Shown in pieces: positions 1 to 8,023 of a stretch of DNA of 13,802 bases. The notes under the pieces are model-generated. The model saw nothing but the letters and a program-made list of their open reading frames with translations. It had not been told where the DNA came from and searched no databases. Source of the DNA: Gammaproteobacteria bacterium (lineage in GTDB: Bacteria; Pseudomonadota; Gammaproteobacteria; Pseudomonadales; Azotimanducaceae); the NCBI GenBank assembly GCA_030432795.1, contig JAUILW010000035.1:1-13802 (forward strand), given 5' to 3'. Both the position numbers and the translations under genes were made by a program. Numbering within the stretch: position 1 is the stretch's first letter; each line of letters begins with the position of its first letter.

Positions 1-1
1 G

Positions 2-2602
2 GCGGACTACACCAACGCCGCCTCGGCGGTTACAGCGGATCTGGCGGCTGGCAACGCCTCCAACGACGGTGATGGCGCCAGCGACAACTTCACCAGCATC
101 GAAAACCTCACCGGCTCAGGTTTCAACGACACCCTGCTCGGCAGTAGCGGCGCAAACGTCATCAGCGGCGGCGCCGGAGCCGACGACATAACGGCGGGTG
201 ACGGCAACGATACGGTCAATGGCGGCGCCGGCAACGACGACATCTTTGCAGGCCTGGGCGCCGACGTCATCGATGGTGGTGCGGACGTAGACACGGTTGA
301 CTACTCCAGCTCCGGAGCGACATCGATCGCCGTCACGCTGAACGGTGCATCTGCAGCCACGGTCATCGTCGGTGGCGACTTGAACGACACGCTGACCAAC
401 GTTGAGAACGTGATCGGTACAGCCGGCGCTGACACCATCGAGGGCGATGCGCTGGCAAACGTTATCGAAGGTCTGGGTGGCGACGACACGCTGTCGGGCC
501 GCGGTGGTGTCGATACGCTGGATGGTGGTAGCGGCGAAGATACCGTGACCTACGTCAACGCTGGTAGCGGTGTCACGGCGAGCCTGGCGAGCCAAGCGGC
601 ATCCGTTGACGGGGACGGGGCGAATGACATCTTCGTCAGCATCGAGCACCTCACCGGTTCGGCGTTTGCGGATACGCTCATCGGTAACGGTGGCGCCAAC
701 ACGCTCAGCGGCGGTGGTAGTGCGGATGTTCTGGAAGGCCGCGCCGGCAACGATGCCCTGGATGGCGGCGCGGGTAACGACCTTGCGAGCTATGCCAATG
801 CTGCGAGCGCCATCAACGCCAATCTCTCCGCCGGCACGGTAGCGGACGGTGACGGAGGCACGGATACGCTGACGTCCATCGAAGGCATCATCGGTTCTGC
901 GTTTGCTGACACCATCACTGGCGGCAGTGGTGCAGATGATCTGCGTGGTGGTGGTGGCAATGACGCCATAAACGCGAGTGCTGGGACCGATACCATCGAT
1001 GGCGGTGCAGACGTGGACACCGTGGACTACTCCAGCTCCGGCGCTTCAGCGATCAGCGTAACGCTCAATGGCGCCACCAACGCGGTGGTGACGAAAACAG
1101 GACAAGGCAGCGACCAGATTCGCAACGTCGAGAACGTCATCGGCACCGCTGGTGCGGACGTCATTGCTGGTGACGTTGCTGCCAACACGCTATCCGGTGG
1201 TGGTGGCAGCGACAGTCTGTCAGGACGTGGTGGTGTTGACGTGCTCGATGGCGGCAGTGGTAGCGACACAGCGAACTACACCAACGCAGCAGGTGGCGTC
1301 ACCGCCAGCCTGCTGGCTAATGCCGCTTCGGTTGATGGTGACGGTGCAAGCGATACGTTTATCAGCATTGAGAACCTCACGGGCTCAGCGTTTGGGGACA
1401 CGCTCACCGGTGATGCAGCTGCCAACGTTCTACAGGGTAATGCAGGCAACGATACGATCCATGCCAGCGCGGGTGCAGATACCATCGATGGCGGTGCAGA
1501 CGCGGATACCGTGGACTACTCCGCCTCCGGTGCTACGGCGATTAGCGTAGCGCTCAACGGGGCCACCAACGCGGTGGTGACCAAAGCAGGGCAGGATAAT
1601 GACCTGATACGCAACGTCGAGAACGTCACCGGAACCGCGGGCGCCGACAACCTTACCGGCGACAACGCTGCCAACACGTTCCTAGGCCTCGGCGGCAACG
1701 ATGTGCTCAATGGCCAAGGTGGCAACGACGTTCTCGACGGCGGTGCCAACGACGATACCCTCATTGGCGGTTCGGGTGCAGACACGCTCATCGGCGGCGC
1801 GGGTACAGATACGGCTGACTACACCAGCGCTGGTGGTGCCATATCGGTAGACATGTCGCTCGGCAGCAACCAGGTCTCCAACGATGGTACGGGTGCTGTG
1901 GATCAGCTCAACTCCATTGAGAATATTCGCGGGGCGGATGGTTTCAACGATGCGATCCGCGGCGACGCCAACGACAACGTCATCGACGGAGGCACGGGTA
2001 GCGATACCGTCTGGGCGAGCGGCGGGAACGATACGCTAATTGGTGGCGTTGGTACGGACGCGCTGTCCTACAGCGGCACCGGCGCCATTACGGGCGGCAG
2101 CATTACCGGTTCGGACACATCGGGCACGGTTTCCACCGCTGCCGGTACTGACACGGTGTCTGGATTCGAGACGTTCGTGCTGTCTTCGGGCGACGACCTG
2201 CTTGCCTTCGATACGGCCGCCATCGCCAGTCTGAACACCGTGAACGGGAACGGCGGCACCGATGTCATCGAAATCACCACCGACGGCCTCGGCAACGATC
2301 TGACGGATGCTGGTATAGACGGTGCACAGCTCTCTTCGATCTTCAGCAACATCGAGGAGCTGGATTTCTCCAACACCGACCTGACCGGCGGCGACACCTT
2401 CGACATCGGCAATGACGAAATCGGTGCCATGTCCAGCGGCAGCAGCCTGACGATACACGTCGACACCGCAACCATTGGTCTGAACGACATCAACCCGCTC
2501 AGCCAGAGCGGCGCGACGATCAGCGGCGACAATACGGTTGGCAACACGCGCACTATCGACTGGAGCGACGGCACGCAGCTGGTGATTCAGGGCGGGCCGT
2601 AA
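2..2602 (+). CDS. RTX-like Gly/Asp-rich repeat protein, 3' part (5' end outside window)
   Basis: The frame is open from base 2 to the TAA at 2600-2602, giving 866 visible residues with no start in view; the TTG at 380 is internal. The protein has no Cys in the repeats and is rich in Gly, Asp, Asn, Ala and Thr. It carries many RTX-like nonapeptides of the GGxGxDxxx type (for example GGAGNDDIF and GGGGNDAIN), which in this family bind calcium after export. These sit in larger units of about 80 residues that open with D-T-x-D/x-Y and contain a S-I-E-N-[L/I]-x-G core. From about residue 690 the repeats give way to a non-repetitive, acidic C-terminal part ending in W-S-D-G-T-Q-L-V-I-Q-G-G-P, where a type I secretion signal would lie. 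The next gene is a type I secretion ABC transporter 66 bp downstream, so this is most likely its cargo, a secreted or surface protein. Adhesin, S-layer or other function cannot be told from this part. Confidence 0.9.
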   Translation, partial: ADYTNAASAVTADLAAGNASNDGDGASDNFTSIENLTGSGFNDTLLGSSGANVISGGAGADDITAGDGNDTVNGGAGNDDIFAGLGADVIDGGADVDTVDYSSSGATSIAVTLNGASAATVIVGGDLNDTLTNVENVIGTAGADTIEGDALANVIEGLGGDDTLSGRGGVDTLDGGSGEDTVTYVNAGSGVTASLASQAASVDGDGANDIFVSIEHLTGSAFADTLIGNGGANTLSGGGSADVLEGRAGNDALDGGAGNDLASYANAASAINANLSAGTVADGDGGTDTLTSIEGIIGSAFADTITGGSGADDLRGGGGNDAINASAGTDTIDGGADVDTVDYSSSGASAISVTLNGATNAVVTKTGQGSDQIRNVENVIGTAGADVIAGDVAANTLSGGGGSDSLSGRGGVDVLDGGSGSDTANYTNAAGGVTASLLANAASVDGDGASDTFISIENLTGSAFGDTLTGDAAANVLQGNAGNDTIHASAGADTIDGGADADTVDYSASGATAISVALNGATNAVVTKAGQDNDLIRNVENVTGTAGADNLTGDNAANTFLGLGGNDVLNGQGGNDVLDGGANDDTLIGGSGADTLIGGAGTDTADYTSAGGAISVDMSLGSNQVSNDGTGAVDQLNSIENIRGADGFNDAIRGDANDNVIDGGTGSDTVWASGGNDTLIGGVGTDALSYSGTGAITGGSITGSDTSGTVSTAAGTDTVSGFETFVLSSGDDLLAFDTAAIASLNTVNGNGGTDVIEITTDGLGNDLTDAGIDGAQLSSIFSNIEELDFSNTDLTGGDTFDIGNDEIGAMSSGSSLTIHVDTATIGLNDINPLSQSGATISGDNTVGNTRTIDWSDGTQLVIQGGP
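290..2056 (+). repeat. Tandem ~80-residue modules within the RTX gene
   Basis: Units opening with the D-T-x-x-Y-like sequence start at about 290, 539, 779, 1016, 1265, 1505, 1808 and 2057, so spacings are 83, 80, 79, 83, 80, 101 and 83 codons. There are at least two unit types: one beginning DTVDYSSSG (290, 1016, 1505) and one beginning DTxxYxNA (539, 1265). The type order suggests duplication of blocks rather than of single units. DNA of the units at about 992 and 1481 is roughly 88% identical over 110 bases by manual count, so they are recent enough to recombine. The 1808 and 2057 units are more diverged. Confidence 0.8.
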
Positions 2603-2668
2603 GGAAACAAGAAAAAGCCACAGAACAGGCAAACGGTTACACTCGCGCCTGATGCGCATGGATATGAG

Positions 2669-4822
2669 ATGACAACCAATACAGTGGCTGATGGCCAAAC
2701 GAAGGCAACCGACCCGCTGGCGCAGTGCGTGAGCTACGTGCTGCGCTTTTACGATCTGCGCCCGGACATCGATAGCCTCAAGCGCGTGCTGCCCAGGTCG
2801 GCGAGCGATCTCAGCCTCGACGACCTGCCGCTGTTGGCGGAGCGGTTGCATCTGGAGCTTGCGCAGAACGATGCTAACCTGCACGCGGCTGCGAATGTGC
2901 AGGCGCCGGTGCTCATCACGGATGCGGACGGTGACAACCCCCGCGTGTTTCTGCCGCGCAGCACCGGCGAGGAGCGATTGTATTCCCCTGAGGGCGGCGT
3001 TGCTGGTTGCTCGTTGAAAGATCTGCCGGATAGCGAGGTGCGCTTGACCCTGTTGCGCCCGAGCAAGCAGGCACTGCAGGCGGATGTACAGACCCTCGAA
3101 CGTAAGCGTCCCATCGACTGGTTCTGGCGGCCGTTGAAGGCCTTCTGGCCGAGCTTTGCCGAGGTGCTGCTGTGCTCGGTGTTCATCAACCTGTTCGTAC
3201 TGCTGATTCCGCTGTTCACGCTGAACGTATACGACCAGGTCATTCCCAATTTTGCGCAGGAAACGCTGGTGGTGCTGACCACTGGCGTGCTTGTTGCGCT
3301 CGTGTTCGATTTCCTTCTGAAGACCGTGCGCACCTATATTCTTGAGCGGGTTGCCGCCCGGGTGGGCAGCGATTACGACGGCAAGCTGATGGAGCGCATG
3401 CTGCTGGTGGACGGCGAGCAGCTGCGGCTTTCCGTGGGTGAGCGCGCGAATCTTTTCCGCGAGCTGCAGGGCATACGCGAGTTCTATGCCTCCAAACTCA
3501 TCCCCACCGCGGTGGACCTGCCCTTCTTTGTGCTGTTCATGGCGGTCATCTACATGATCTCACCGGTGCTGACTGTCGTGCCCGCCGTGGGGGCCATTGT
3601 CATCATCGGGCTCAACGCGGCCATCCAGATACCCATCAACCGCGCCACGGCCAACTATTTCGCGTCCATGCAGAAGAAGTCGACCTTGCTGCTGGAGACC
3701 CTGGCCGGAACCACCACCTTCAAGCTGTTCAATGCCGTAGGTTCCCGGCTGTTCCGCTGGTCTACCGTTGCTGAACATGCAGCGGAGACCGCCCGGTACA
3801 ACCAGTTTCTGCTCGGCGTGGTGCAAGCGGTGTCCCTGGCGGCGGTGCACATGGTGCATGTCATCGTCGTGGTGGTGGGTGTGTTCGAGATACAGAGCGG
3901 TCTGTTGACCATCGGTGGTCTGATCGCCTGCACCATCCTTTCCGGCAGGGCCATGGCGCCCATCGTCAACGTCGGCACGGTGGTAAGCCGCTGGCAGCAG
4001 TCCAAAGACGTCTTGGTGGCCATCGACGGGCTGTTCAAGCTGCCGCACGAGGGTGACCGCGCCATCGAGCAGTCGGCGGCTGGCAGTCTCCGGGGCCACG
4101 TAGAACTGCGCGATGTTCGCTATCGCTACCCCGGCCAGAAGCGGCCGGCGCTGAATGGCGTGAACATCACTATTCAGCCGGGCGAACGGATCGCGCTCAT
4201 CGGCCCTACGGGCGCCGGGAAAAGCACGCTGGCGGGGTTGCTGTCCGGCCTGATGCATGGCTATGACGGCGATGTGGAGATCGACGGCTGTGCCATCGGT
4301 GGCATCGCGCCGGCGAAGCTGCGCGCGAACGTCGCCTTCGTGCCGCAGATGCCGTTTTTCGTGAGCGGTACCATCCGCGACAACGTGCTGCTGGGCTGTG
4401 AGGACGCAACGGATGCCGAGCTCGAGCAGGCGATGCAGATCTCCGGTCTCGACAGCATCATTCAGCAGACCGGATACGGCCTCGACACGCCCGTGGGCGA
4501 AAACGGCCTGGCCCTGTCAGGCGGCCAGCGCCAGGCGGTGAGCCTTGCGCGAGCGCTCATACGTGATCCTGCGGTGCTCGTGTTCGATGAGCCCTCCACG
4601 GGCCTTGACTCCACCCTGGAAGCGCGCCTGAAGTCGCGCCTGGCGGGCTATCTCGAAGGCCGCACCTACATCATGGTCACGCACCGCTCCTCCATGCTCG
4701 ATCTGGTAGACCGGCTGGTGCTGCTGGAAAACGGCCGTGTGCGAGCGGATGGCGCGAAAGCGGACGTGCTGCGCGCGCTGTCCGGTGGTGGGCAATCTGC
4801 GGACGCCGTGGTTCGGCACTAG
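2669..4822 (+). CDS. Type I secretion ABC transporter/permease (LapB/HlyB type)
   Basis: This is a 717-residue inner-membrane exporter with fused permease and ATPase, the usual length for HlyB/LapB-type type I secretion ATPases. Residues 1-140 form a C39-peptidase-like domain without clear catalytic residues. Residues about 160-430 hold the membrane domain, starting with the long hydrophobic run around FINLFVLLIPLF and the typical NVYDQVIPN sequence. The ATPase domain has Walker A GPTGAGKS at 512-519, a Q-loop in FVPQMPFF, signature LSGGQ at 616-620, Walker B VLVFDE ending at 641, and the H-loop His at about 672. The start is the ATG at 2669; it has only a weak ribosome binding site, and nearby ATGs at 2652, 2658 and 2664 are out of frame. 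It lies 66 bp after the RTX gene in the same direction, so it probably exports that protein together with the HlyD adaptor at 7976-6696. The TAG stop overlaps a hairpin. Confidence 0.95.
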   Translation: MTTNTVADGQTKATDPLAQCVSYVLRFYDLRPDIDSLKRVLPRSASDLSLDDLPLLAERLHLELAQNDANLHAAANVQAPVLITDADGDNPRVFLPRSTGEERLYSPEGGVAGCSLKDLPDSEVRLTLLRPSKQALQADVQTLERKRPIDWFWRPLKAFWPSFAEVLLCSVFINLFVLLIPLFTLNVYDQVIPNFAQETLVVLTTGVLVALVFDFLLKTVRTYILERVAARVGSDYDGKLMERMLLVDGEQLRLSVGERANLFRELQGIREFYASKLIPTAVDLPFFVLFMAVIYMISPVLTVVPAVGAIVIIGLNAAIQIPINRATANYFASMQKKSTLLLETLAGTTTFKLFNAVGSRLFRWSTVAEHAAETARYNQFLLGVVQAVSLAAVHMVHVIVVVVGVFEIQSGLLTIGGLIACTILSGRAMAPIVNVGTVVSRWQQSKDVLVAIDGLFKLPHEGDRAIEQSAAGSLRGHVELRDVRYRYPGQKRPALNGVNITIQPGERIALIGPTGAGKSTLAGLLSGLMHGYDGDVEIDGCAIGGIAPAKLRANVAFVPQMPFFVSGTIRDNVLLGCEDATDAELEQAMQISGLDSIIQQTGYGLDTPVGENGLALSGGQRQAVSLARALIRDPAVLVFDEPSTGLDSTLEARLKSRLAGYLEGRTYIMVTHRSSMLDLVDRLVLLENGRVRADGAKADVLRALSGGGQSADAVVRH

Positions 4823-4841
4823 CTCGCTGACTTAGCGAGCT
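4821..4841 (+). terminator. Perfect hairpin at the end of the ABC transporter gene
   Basis: AGCTCGCT (4821-4828) pairs over 8 bp with AGCGAGCT (4834-4841) around a GACTT loop. It begins inside the TAG stop codon. No T-run follows, so it is not a textbook intrinsic terminator. It could end or slow transcription from the secretion operon or protect the mRNA 3' end. It separates this operon from the aldo-keto reductase gene. Confidence 0.5.
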
Positions 4842-4886
4842 GACGGCGCCGGTGTAGACTGACCTCCTGATACACGGGAGGTGAGC

Positions 4887-5918
4887 ATGCTGAAGGCGGT
4901 GCAATTGGGTGAGCGGTCTGGGCTTCGAGTGTCGCCGCTCTGCCTCGGCACGATGAACATCGGCGAGCCGGGCCGCGGCCATCAGGGCGACTGGACCCTG
5001 CCGATAGACGAAGCCCGAAAAATATTCACCGCTGCCATCGATCATGGGCTGTTCTATTTCGACTGTGCCGATATCTACGGCGTGGGTGCTTCGGAAGAAG
5101 TGGTGGGCGCGCTGCTGCGCGAGCTCCTGCCGCGCGATGAGTATGTGCTGGCCACGAAGATCGCCATGCCCATGGGACGTGGCGCCAATCAGGGCGGGCT
5201 GTCGCGCAAGCATGTGATGGAAGGGGTGGATGCCTGCCTGCGACGGCTCGGCCTGGACTACGTGGACCACCTCGTCATCCATCGGCATCCACATGGAGTT
5301 CCCGGCCACGTGGAAACCCCGGTGGAGGAAACCATGGAGGCGCTGCATGACGTGGTGAAGGCTGGCAAAGCGCTGTACCTCGGCGCTTCATCCATGTTCG
5401 CCTGGCAGTTCGTGGAACTGCAGCACACCGCCTGGGCCAATGGCTGGACGCCGTTCGTGTCCATGCAGAATCACTACAACCTGGTGTACCGCGAGGAAGA
5501 GCGGGAGATGAATCCGTACTGCGCGCGCAACGGTATCGCGCTTACACCCTGGTCGCCGTTGGCGCGCGGTATCCTCACCGGCTCCTACAAGGGCGGTTTT
5601 GACGCCGGCACCAGCGATCGATCCAAGGGCGGCGACCGGCTGCGTACTGAGTCGCTCTATCGGGGTGCGGCAACCTTCGACATCGCTGAGCGTGTGGTGG
5701 AGGTGGCCGAGCGCATGGAGGCGACGCCGGCACAGGTGGCGCTGGCGTGGCTGCTTGGCAAGGAGGAGGTGACCTGCCCCATCATCGGCGTTTCACGTGT
5801 GGAGCAGCTCGATGCGCTGGTGGGGGCGACGGCGCTGCAACTCAGCGCCGAAGATGTGGAGTACCTGGAGGCGCTCTACCAGCCTACCGAGAACCTGCTG
5901 AGCCTCGGCTTCTCCTGA
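4887..5918 (+). CDS. Aldo/keto reductase
   Basis: This is a cytoplasmic NADPH-dependent oxidoreductase of 343 residues with the AKR (alpha/beta)8 barrel, close to the usual length of the YajO-like, AKR11/12-type branch. The catalytic tetrad is visible, counted from the ATG at 4887: Asp59 in the FDCAD motif, Tyr64 in IYG, Lys91 in ATK, and His132 in VIHRH. The cofactor-side motifs S-M-Q-N-H-Y-N, T-P-W-S-P-L-A-R-G and P-I-I-G-V-S-R also match the family. The GTG at 4881 is in frame, but GGGAGG (4876-4881) is well placed as a ribosome binding site for the ATG at 4887, so I chose the latter. The substrate is unknown. It sits between the two halves of the secretion locus without an obvious link to secretion. 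Confidence 0.93.
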   Translation: MLKAVQLGERSGLRVSPLCLGTMNIGEPGRGHQGDWTLPIDEARKIFTAAIDHGLFYFDCADIYGVGASEEVVGALLRELLPRDEYVLATKIAMPMGRGANQGGLSRKHVMEGVDACLRRLGLDYVDHLVIHRHPHGVPGHVETPVEETMEALHDVVKAGKALYLGASSMFAWQFVELQHTAWANGWTPFVSMQNHYNLVYREEEREMNPYCARNGIALTPWSPLARGILTGSYKGGFDAGTSDRSKGGDRLRTESLYRGAATFDIAERVVEVAERMEATPAQVALAWLLGKEEVTCPIIGVSRVEQLDALVGATALQLSAEDVEYLEALYQPTENLLSLGFS

Positions 5919-5924
5919 GCGCCT

Positions 5925-5958
5925 CCGGCTGCTGCGTCAGATGAACTGACGCAGCCGG
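5925..5958. terminator. Bidirectional terminator-like hairpin between convergent genes
   Basis: GCTGCGTCAG (5931-5940) pairs perfectly with CTGACGCAGC (5946-5955) around the loop ATGAA. Allowing a 3-nt bulge on the left arm, the outer CCGG extends the stem to about 13 bp (5925-5958). It lies between the stop of the aldo-keto reductase and the end of the SapC gene, whose last codons and stop (5937-5939) form part of the stem. No T-run is present on either side. The position between converging genes argues for a shared termination or mRNA-end signal. Confidence 0.6.
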
Positions 5959-6677
5959 TGCAGGGATGACAAGTGCGCGTAGATTGGCCCTAGGCAGCCA
6001 CCGCGGCGCAGCTCGATAAACTGCTCGTCGCTGAGGCTTCTGAACTTCTCGCGGTCGAGCAGCATCAGGCCGTCGAGCACGGTGGAAGGTTTGCCGGTGC
6101 GTGTGATGGTCAGTCGTTGTGAGGTCAGCAGATCCATCTCCACGATCTTTCGCATCCACTGCTCTGTCATGGCGTAGTCGCGCTGAAAGTCGTTGCAGAA
6201 GGTGAGCACCCGGCTGGTGGTCTCGGAAGGCTGACCGTCCGTGAACAGCGGCTCGCCCTCGTCCTCCGACAGTCGGTCTGAGCTCAGGTCGGCGCACAGC
6301 ACAAGGTTGTCCGAAGCACCGTCGGATGCGAACACGAACGGATAACGTCGCACGTACGCCGGAATATAGGTGTCTGCGCGCCAGGTGCCGTCCGCACTGA
6401 CGAAGTCGTTCTGATCGGCCACCGTGCTCAGAAGCGCCATGGCCATAGGCTGGTTTGGCTTCGCGCCCGTGGCCTGCGTGCCCTGCACGAAGATGATGGG
6501 GTAGTGCGCGCTCGCCACGGCGAACTCGCTGATCACCAGCGGCACCGATGCGACATTCTGGGCAAAGGCATAGTTGCTCGAGTCAACCAGTCTGAGGGCC
6601 TGGTGCTCGTCCCGGCTCAAGAGCTTTGGGTCGTTGTAGAAAATCGGCTTGAGGGGTTGTGCAGTTTGTTCGCTCAT
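5937..6677 (-). CDS. SapC-family protein
   Basis: This 246-residue protein matches the SapC family (Pfam SapC, named after the Campylobacter fetus S-layer locus). The family hallmark is the W-R-A-D-x-Y-I-P-A-Y-V-R-R-Y-P-F stretch at residues 99-114, preceded by H-Y-P-I-I-F at 58-63. No signal peptide or membrane segment is visible, so it is probably cytoplasmic. Its biochemical role is not established in general. It starts with ATG at 6677, and AAGGAGT (complement of 6685-6691) is a strong ribosome binding site. The hlyD-like gene ends 18 bp upstream, so the two are almost certainly co-transcribed. This supports a role linked to the secreted RTX protein, for example as an accessory or chaperone, but that is inference. 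Confidence 0.88.
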   Translation of the reverse strand: MSEQTAQPLKPIFYNDPKLLSRDEHQALRLVDSSNYAFAQNVASVPLVISEFAVASAHYPIIFVQGTQATGAKPNQPMAMALLSTVADQNDFVSADGTWRADTYIPAYVRRYPFVFASDGASDNLVLCADLSSDRLSEDEGEPLFTDGQPSETTSRVLTFCNDFQRDYAMTEQWMRKIVEMDLLTSQRLTITRTGKPSTVLDGLMLLDREKFRSLSDEQFIELRRGGCLGPIYAHLSSLHRLRQFI

Positions 6678-6695
6678 ACGGTGTACTCCTTGATT

Positions 6696-7976
6696 TCAGG
6701 TTTCGCGCAGCGCGCGGGCGCTGATGTTGGTGATCGGTTTGAACAGCGCGTGCAGTACGGAGATCTTGCCTGTGAGAATGCTCACCTCCGCCGTCATGCC
6801 GGGCTGGATGGCGAGATCCGGCTCCTCGGGGATGTGGGAGTTGGCGAGCGACACGCGCACCTTGTAGTGCTCGATGTTCTGGTTGTCGACGAAGCTGTCG
6901 GGGCTGATGTAGGTGAGTTCGCCGTCGATGCCACCGTAGATGGTGTAGTCGTAGGCGGTGATCTTCGTCATCACCGGCAGCGACGGCCACACTTTGCCGC
7001 GATCCAGCGTGCTGATCTGGCCTTCGACCACCAATGCTTCGTTGGCCGGTGTGATCTCAGCGATGGGCGCGCCGGGCTGTATGACGCCGCCGATAGTGTT
7101 GATGAACAGCTCGTTGAGGATGCCGTCGATGGGCGAGACGATGGCGGAACGTGCCACCTCGTCTTCGAATGCGTTGATCCGCTCGGTGAGCTGGCGGATG
7201 TCGAGCTTGCCCTGGTTGAGCTCGTCGGACAGCTTCGCGTGGCGTTCCTGCTCCGCCTGTTCGAGCTGGCTTTCGAGCTCGATACGCTCGGCCCGCAGAA
7301 TAGGCACTTCGTTCTTTGCCTGTTCGAGGCTGGTGACAAGCTTACGGTGCGCGGAGATGGCGTTGAGGTACTGGGCTTCGGATGCTGCTCCTGACTTGAA
7401 CAGCTTCTGCTTGATCTGTGCCTGGCGGGCGGTGATGGCTTGCTCTTTTTCGAGGTTGCCAATGCGCGCCGATAGCGCTGACAGCGCCAGCGTCTTTTGA
7501 TTGAGACGTTCCTGCAGCGCCTTGCGGGTTTCGTCGAATTGTTGCCGGTTGGCGTTGAACAGTGCGGTTTCTGCGATGACGAGCTCTGGATGCTGCCTGC
7601 GGATCCCGTCGGGAAAGTCGATCACCTCCACGCCGTCGATCTCAGCGCGCAGCCGGTATTGTGCAGCCTGCAACGATTGCACTTCCAACTCGGTTTCACG
7701 CAGCCGGCTCTTGGCCATGGTATTGGCCACCAGGAACAGCGTTTCGCCCGCCTGCACCGTTTGCCCTTCTCTGACGAGGATCTCTTCGACGATGCCGCCT
7801 TCGAGGTGTTGCACGGTACGGGCGTTGCCGGAGGGAACCACACGCCCGGTGGCCACGACGTGCTGATCGATCTCCGAGGCGCCAGCCCAGACGAGAAATG
7901 CGACAAACAGGCCAACCACCAGCCACAGCAGTGGTCGGTAGCGCCAGAAGTGATCTACGCGATCGAATACGTCCAT
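6696..7976 (-). CDS. HlyD-family type I secretion periplasmic adaptor
   Basis: This membrane-fusion protein of 426 residues should link the inner-membrane ABC exporter to a TolC-like outer-membrane channel. A short cytoplasmic N-terminus (D-R-V-D-H-F-W-R-Y-R-P) is followed by one transmembrane helix at about 15-32, typical of HlyD/LapC adaptors. A lipoyl-like half-domain follows at about 44-83 (core V-Q-H-L-E-G-G-I-V). A long coiled-coil hairpin spans roughly 90-270, and the second lipoyl half opens with A-I-V-S-P-I-D-G-I at about 280. A beta-barrel region with I-Q-P-G-M-T-A-E-V near the C-terminus completes the family pattern. The start is ATG at 7976 with no strong ribosome binding site. 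It precedes SapC by 18 bp and follows the coiled-coil gene of the sigma operon by 47 bp, so transcription could run through from that operon. Confidence 0.95.
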   Translation of the reverse strand: MDVFDRVDHFWRYRPLLWLVVGLFVAFLVWAGASEIDQHVVATGRVVPSGNARTVQHLEGGIVEEILVREGQTVQAGETLFLVANTMAKSRLRETELEVQSLQAAQYRLRAEIDGVEVIDFPDGIRRQHPELVIAETALFNANRQQFDETRKALQERLNQKTLALSALSARIGNLEKEQAITARQAQIKQKLFKSGAASEAQYLNAISAHRKLVTSLEQAKNEVPILRAERIELESQLEQAEQERHAKLSDELNQGKLDIRQLTERINAFEDEVARSAIVSPIDGILNELFINTIGGVIQPGAPIAEITPANEALVVEGQISTLDRGKVWPSLPVMTKITAYDYTIYGGIDGELTYISPDSFVDNQNIEHYKVRVSLANSHIPEEPDLAIQPGMTAEVSILTGKISVLHALFKPITNISARALRET

Positions 7977-8023
7977 GTCTGAAGGTTAGCCCGCCAATCC
8001 ATTTGAGCGAGCGGCGCGTGTGC

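Noticed and set aside
116..2884. Long minus-strand ORFs opposite the RTX gene
   Set aside because: They are Ser/Pro/Val-rich or low-complexity mirror frames of the repeats with no ribosome binding sites or recognisable domains; the plus frame has clear RTX-like repeats.
6504..7394. 296-aa plus-strand ORF opposite the HlyD and SapC genes
   Set aside because: It is a shadow frame; HlyD and SapC on the minus strand have full family signatures and proper operon spacing.
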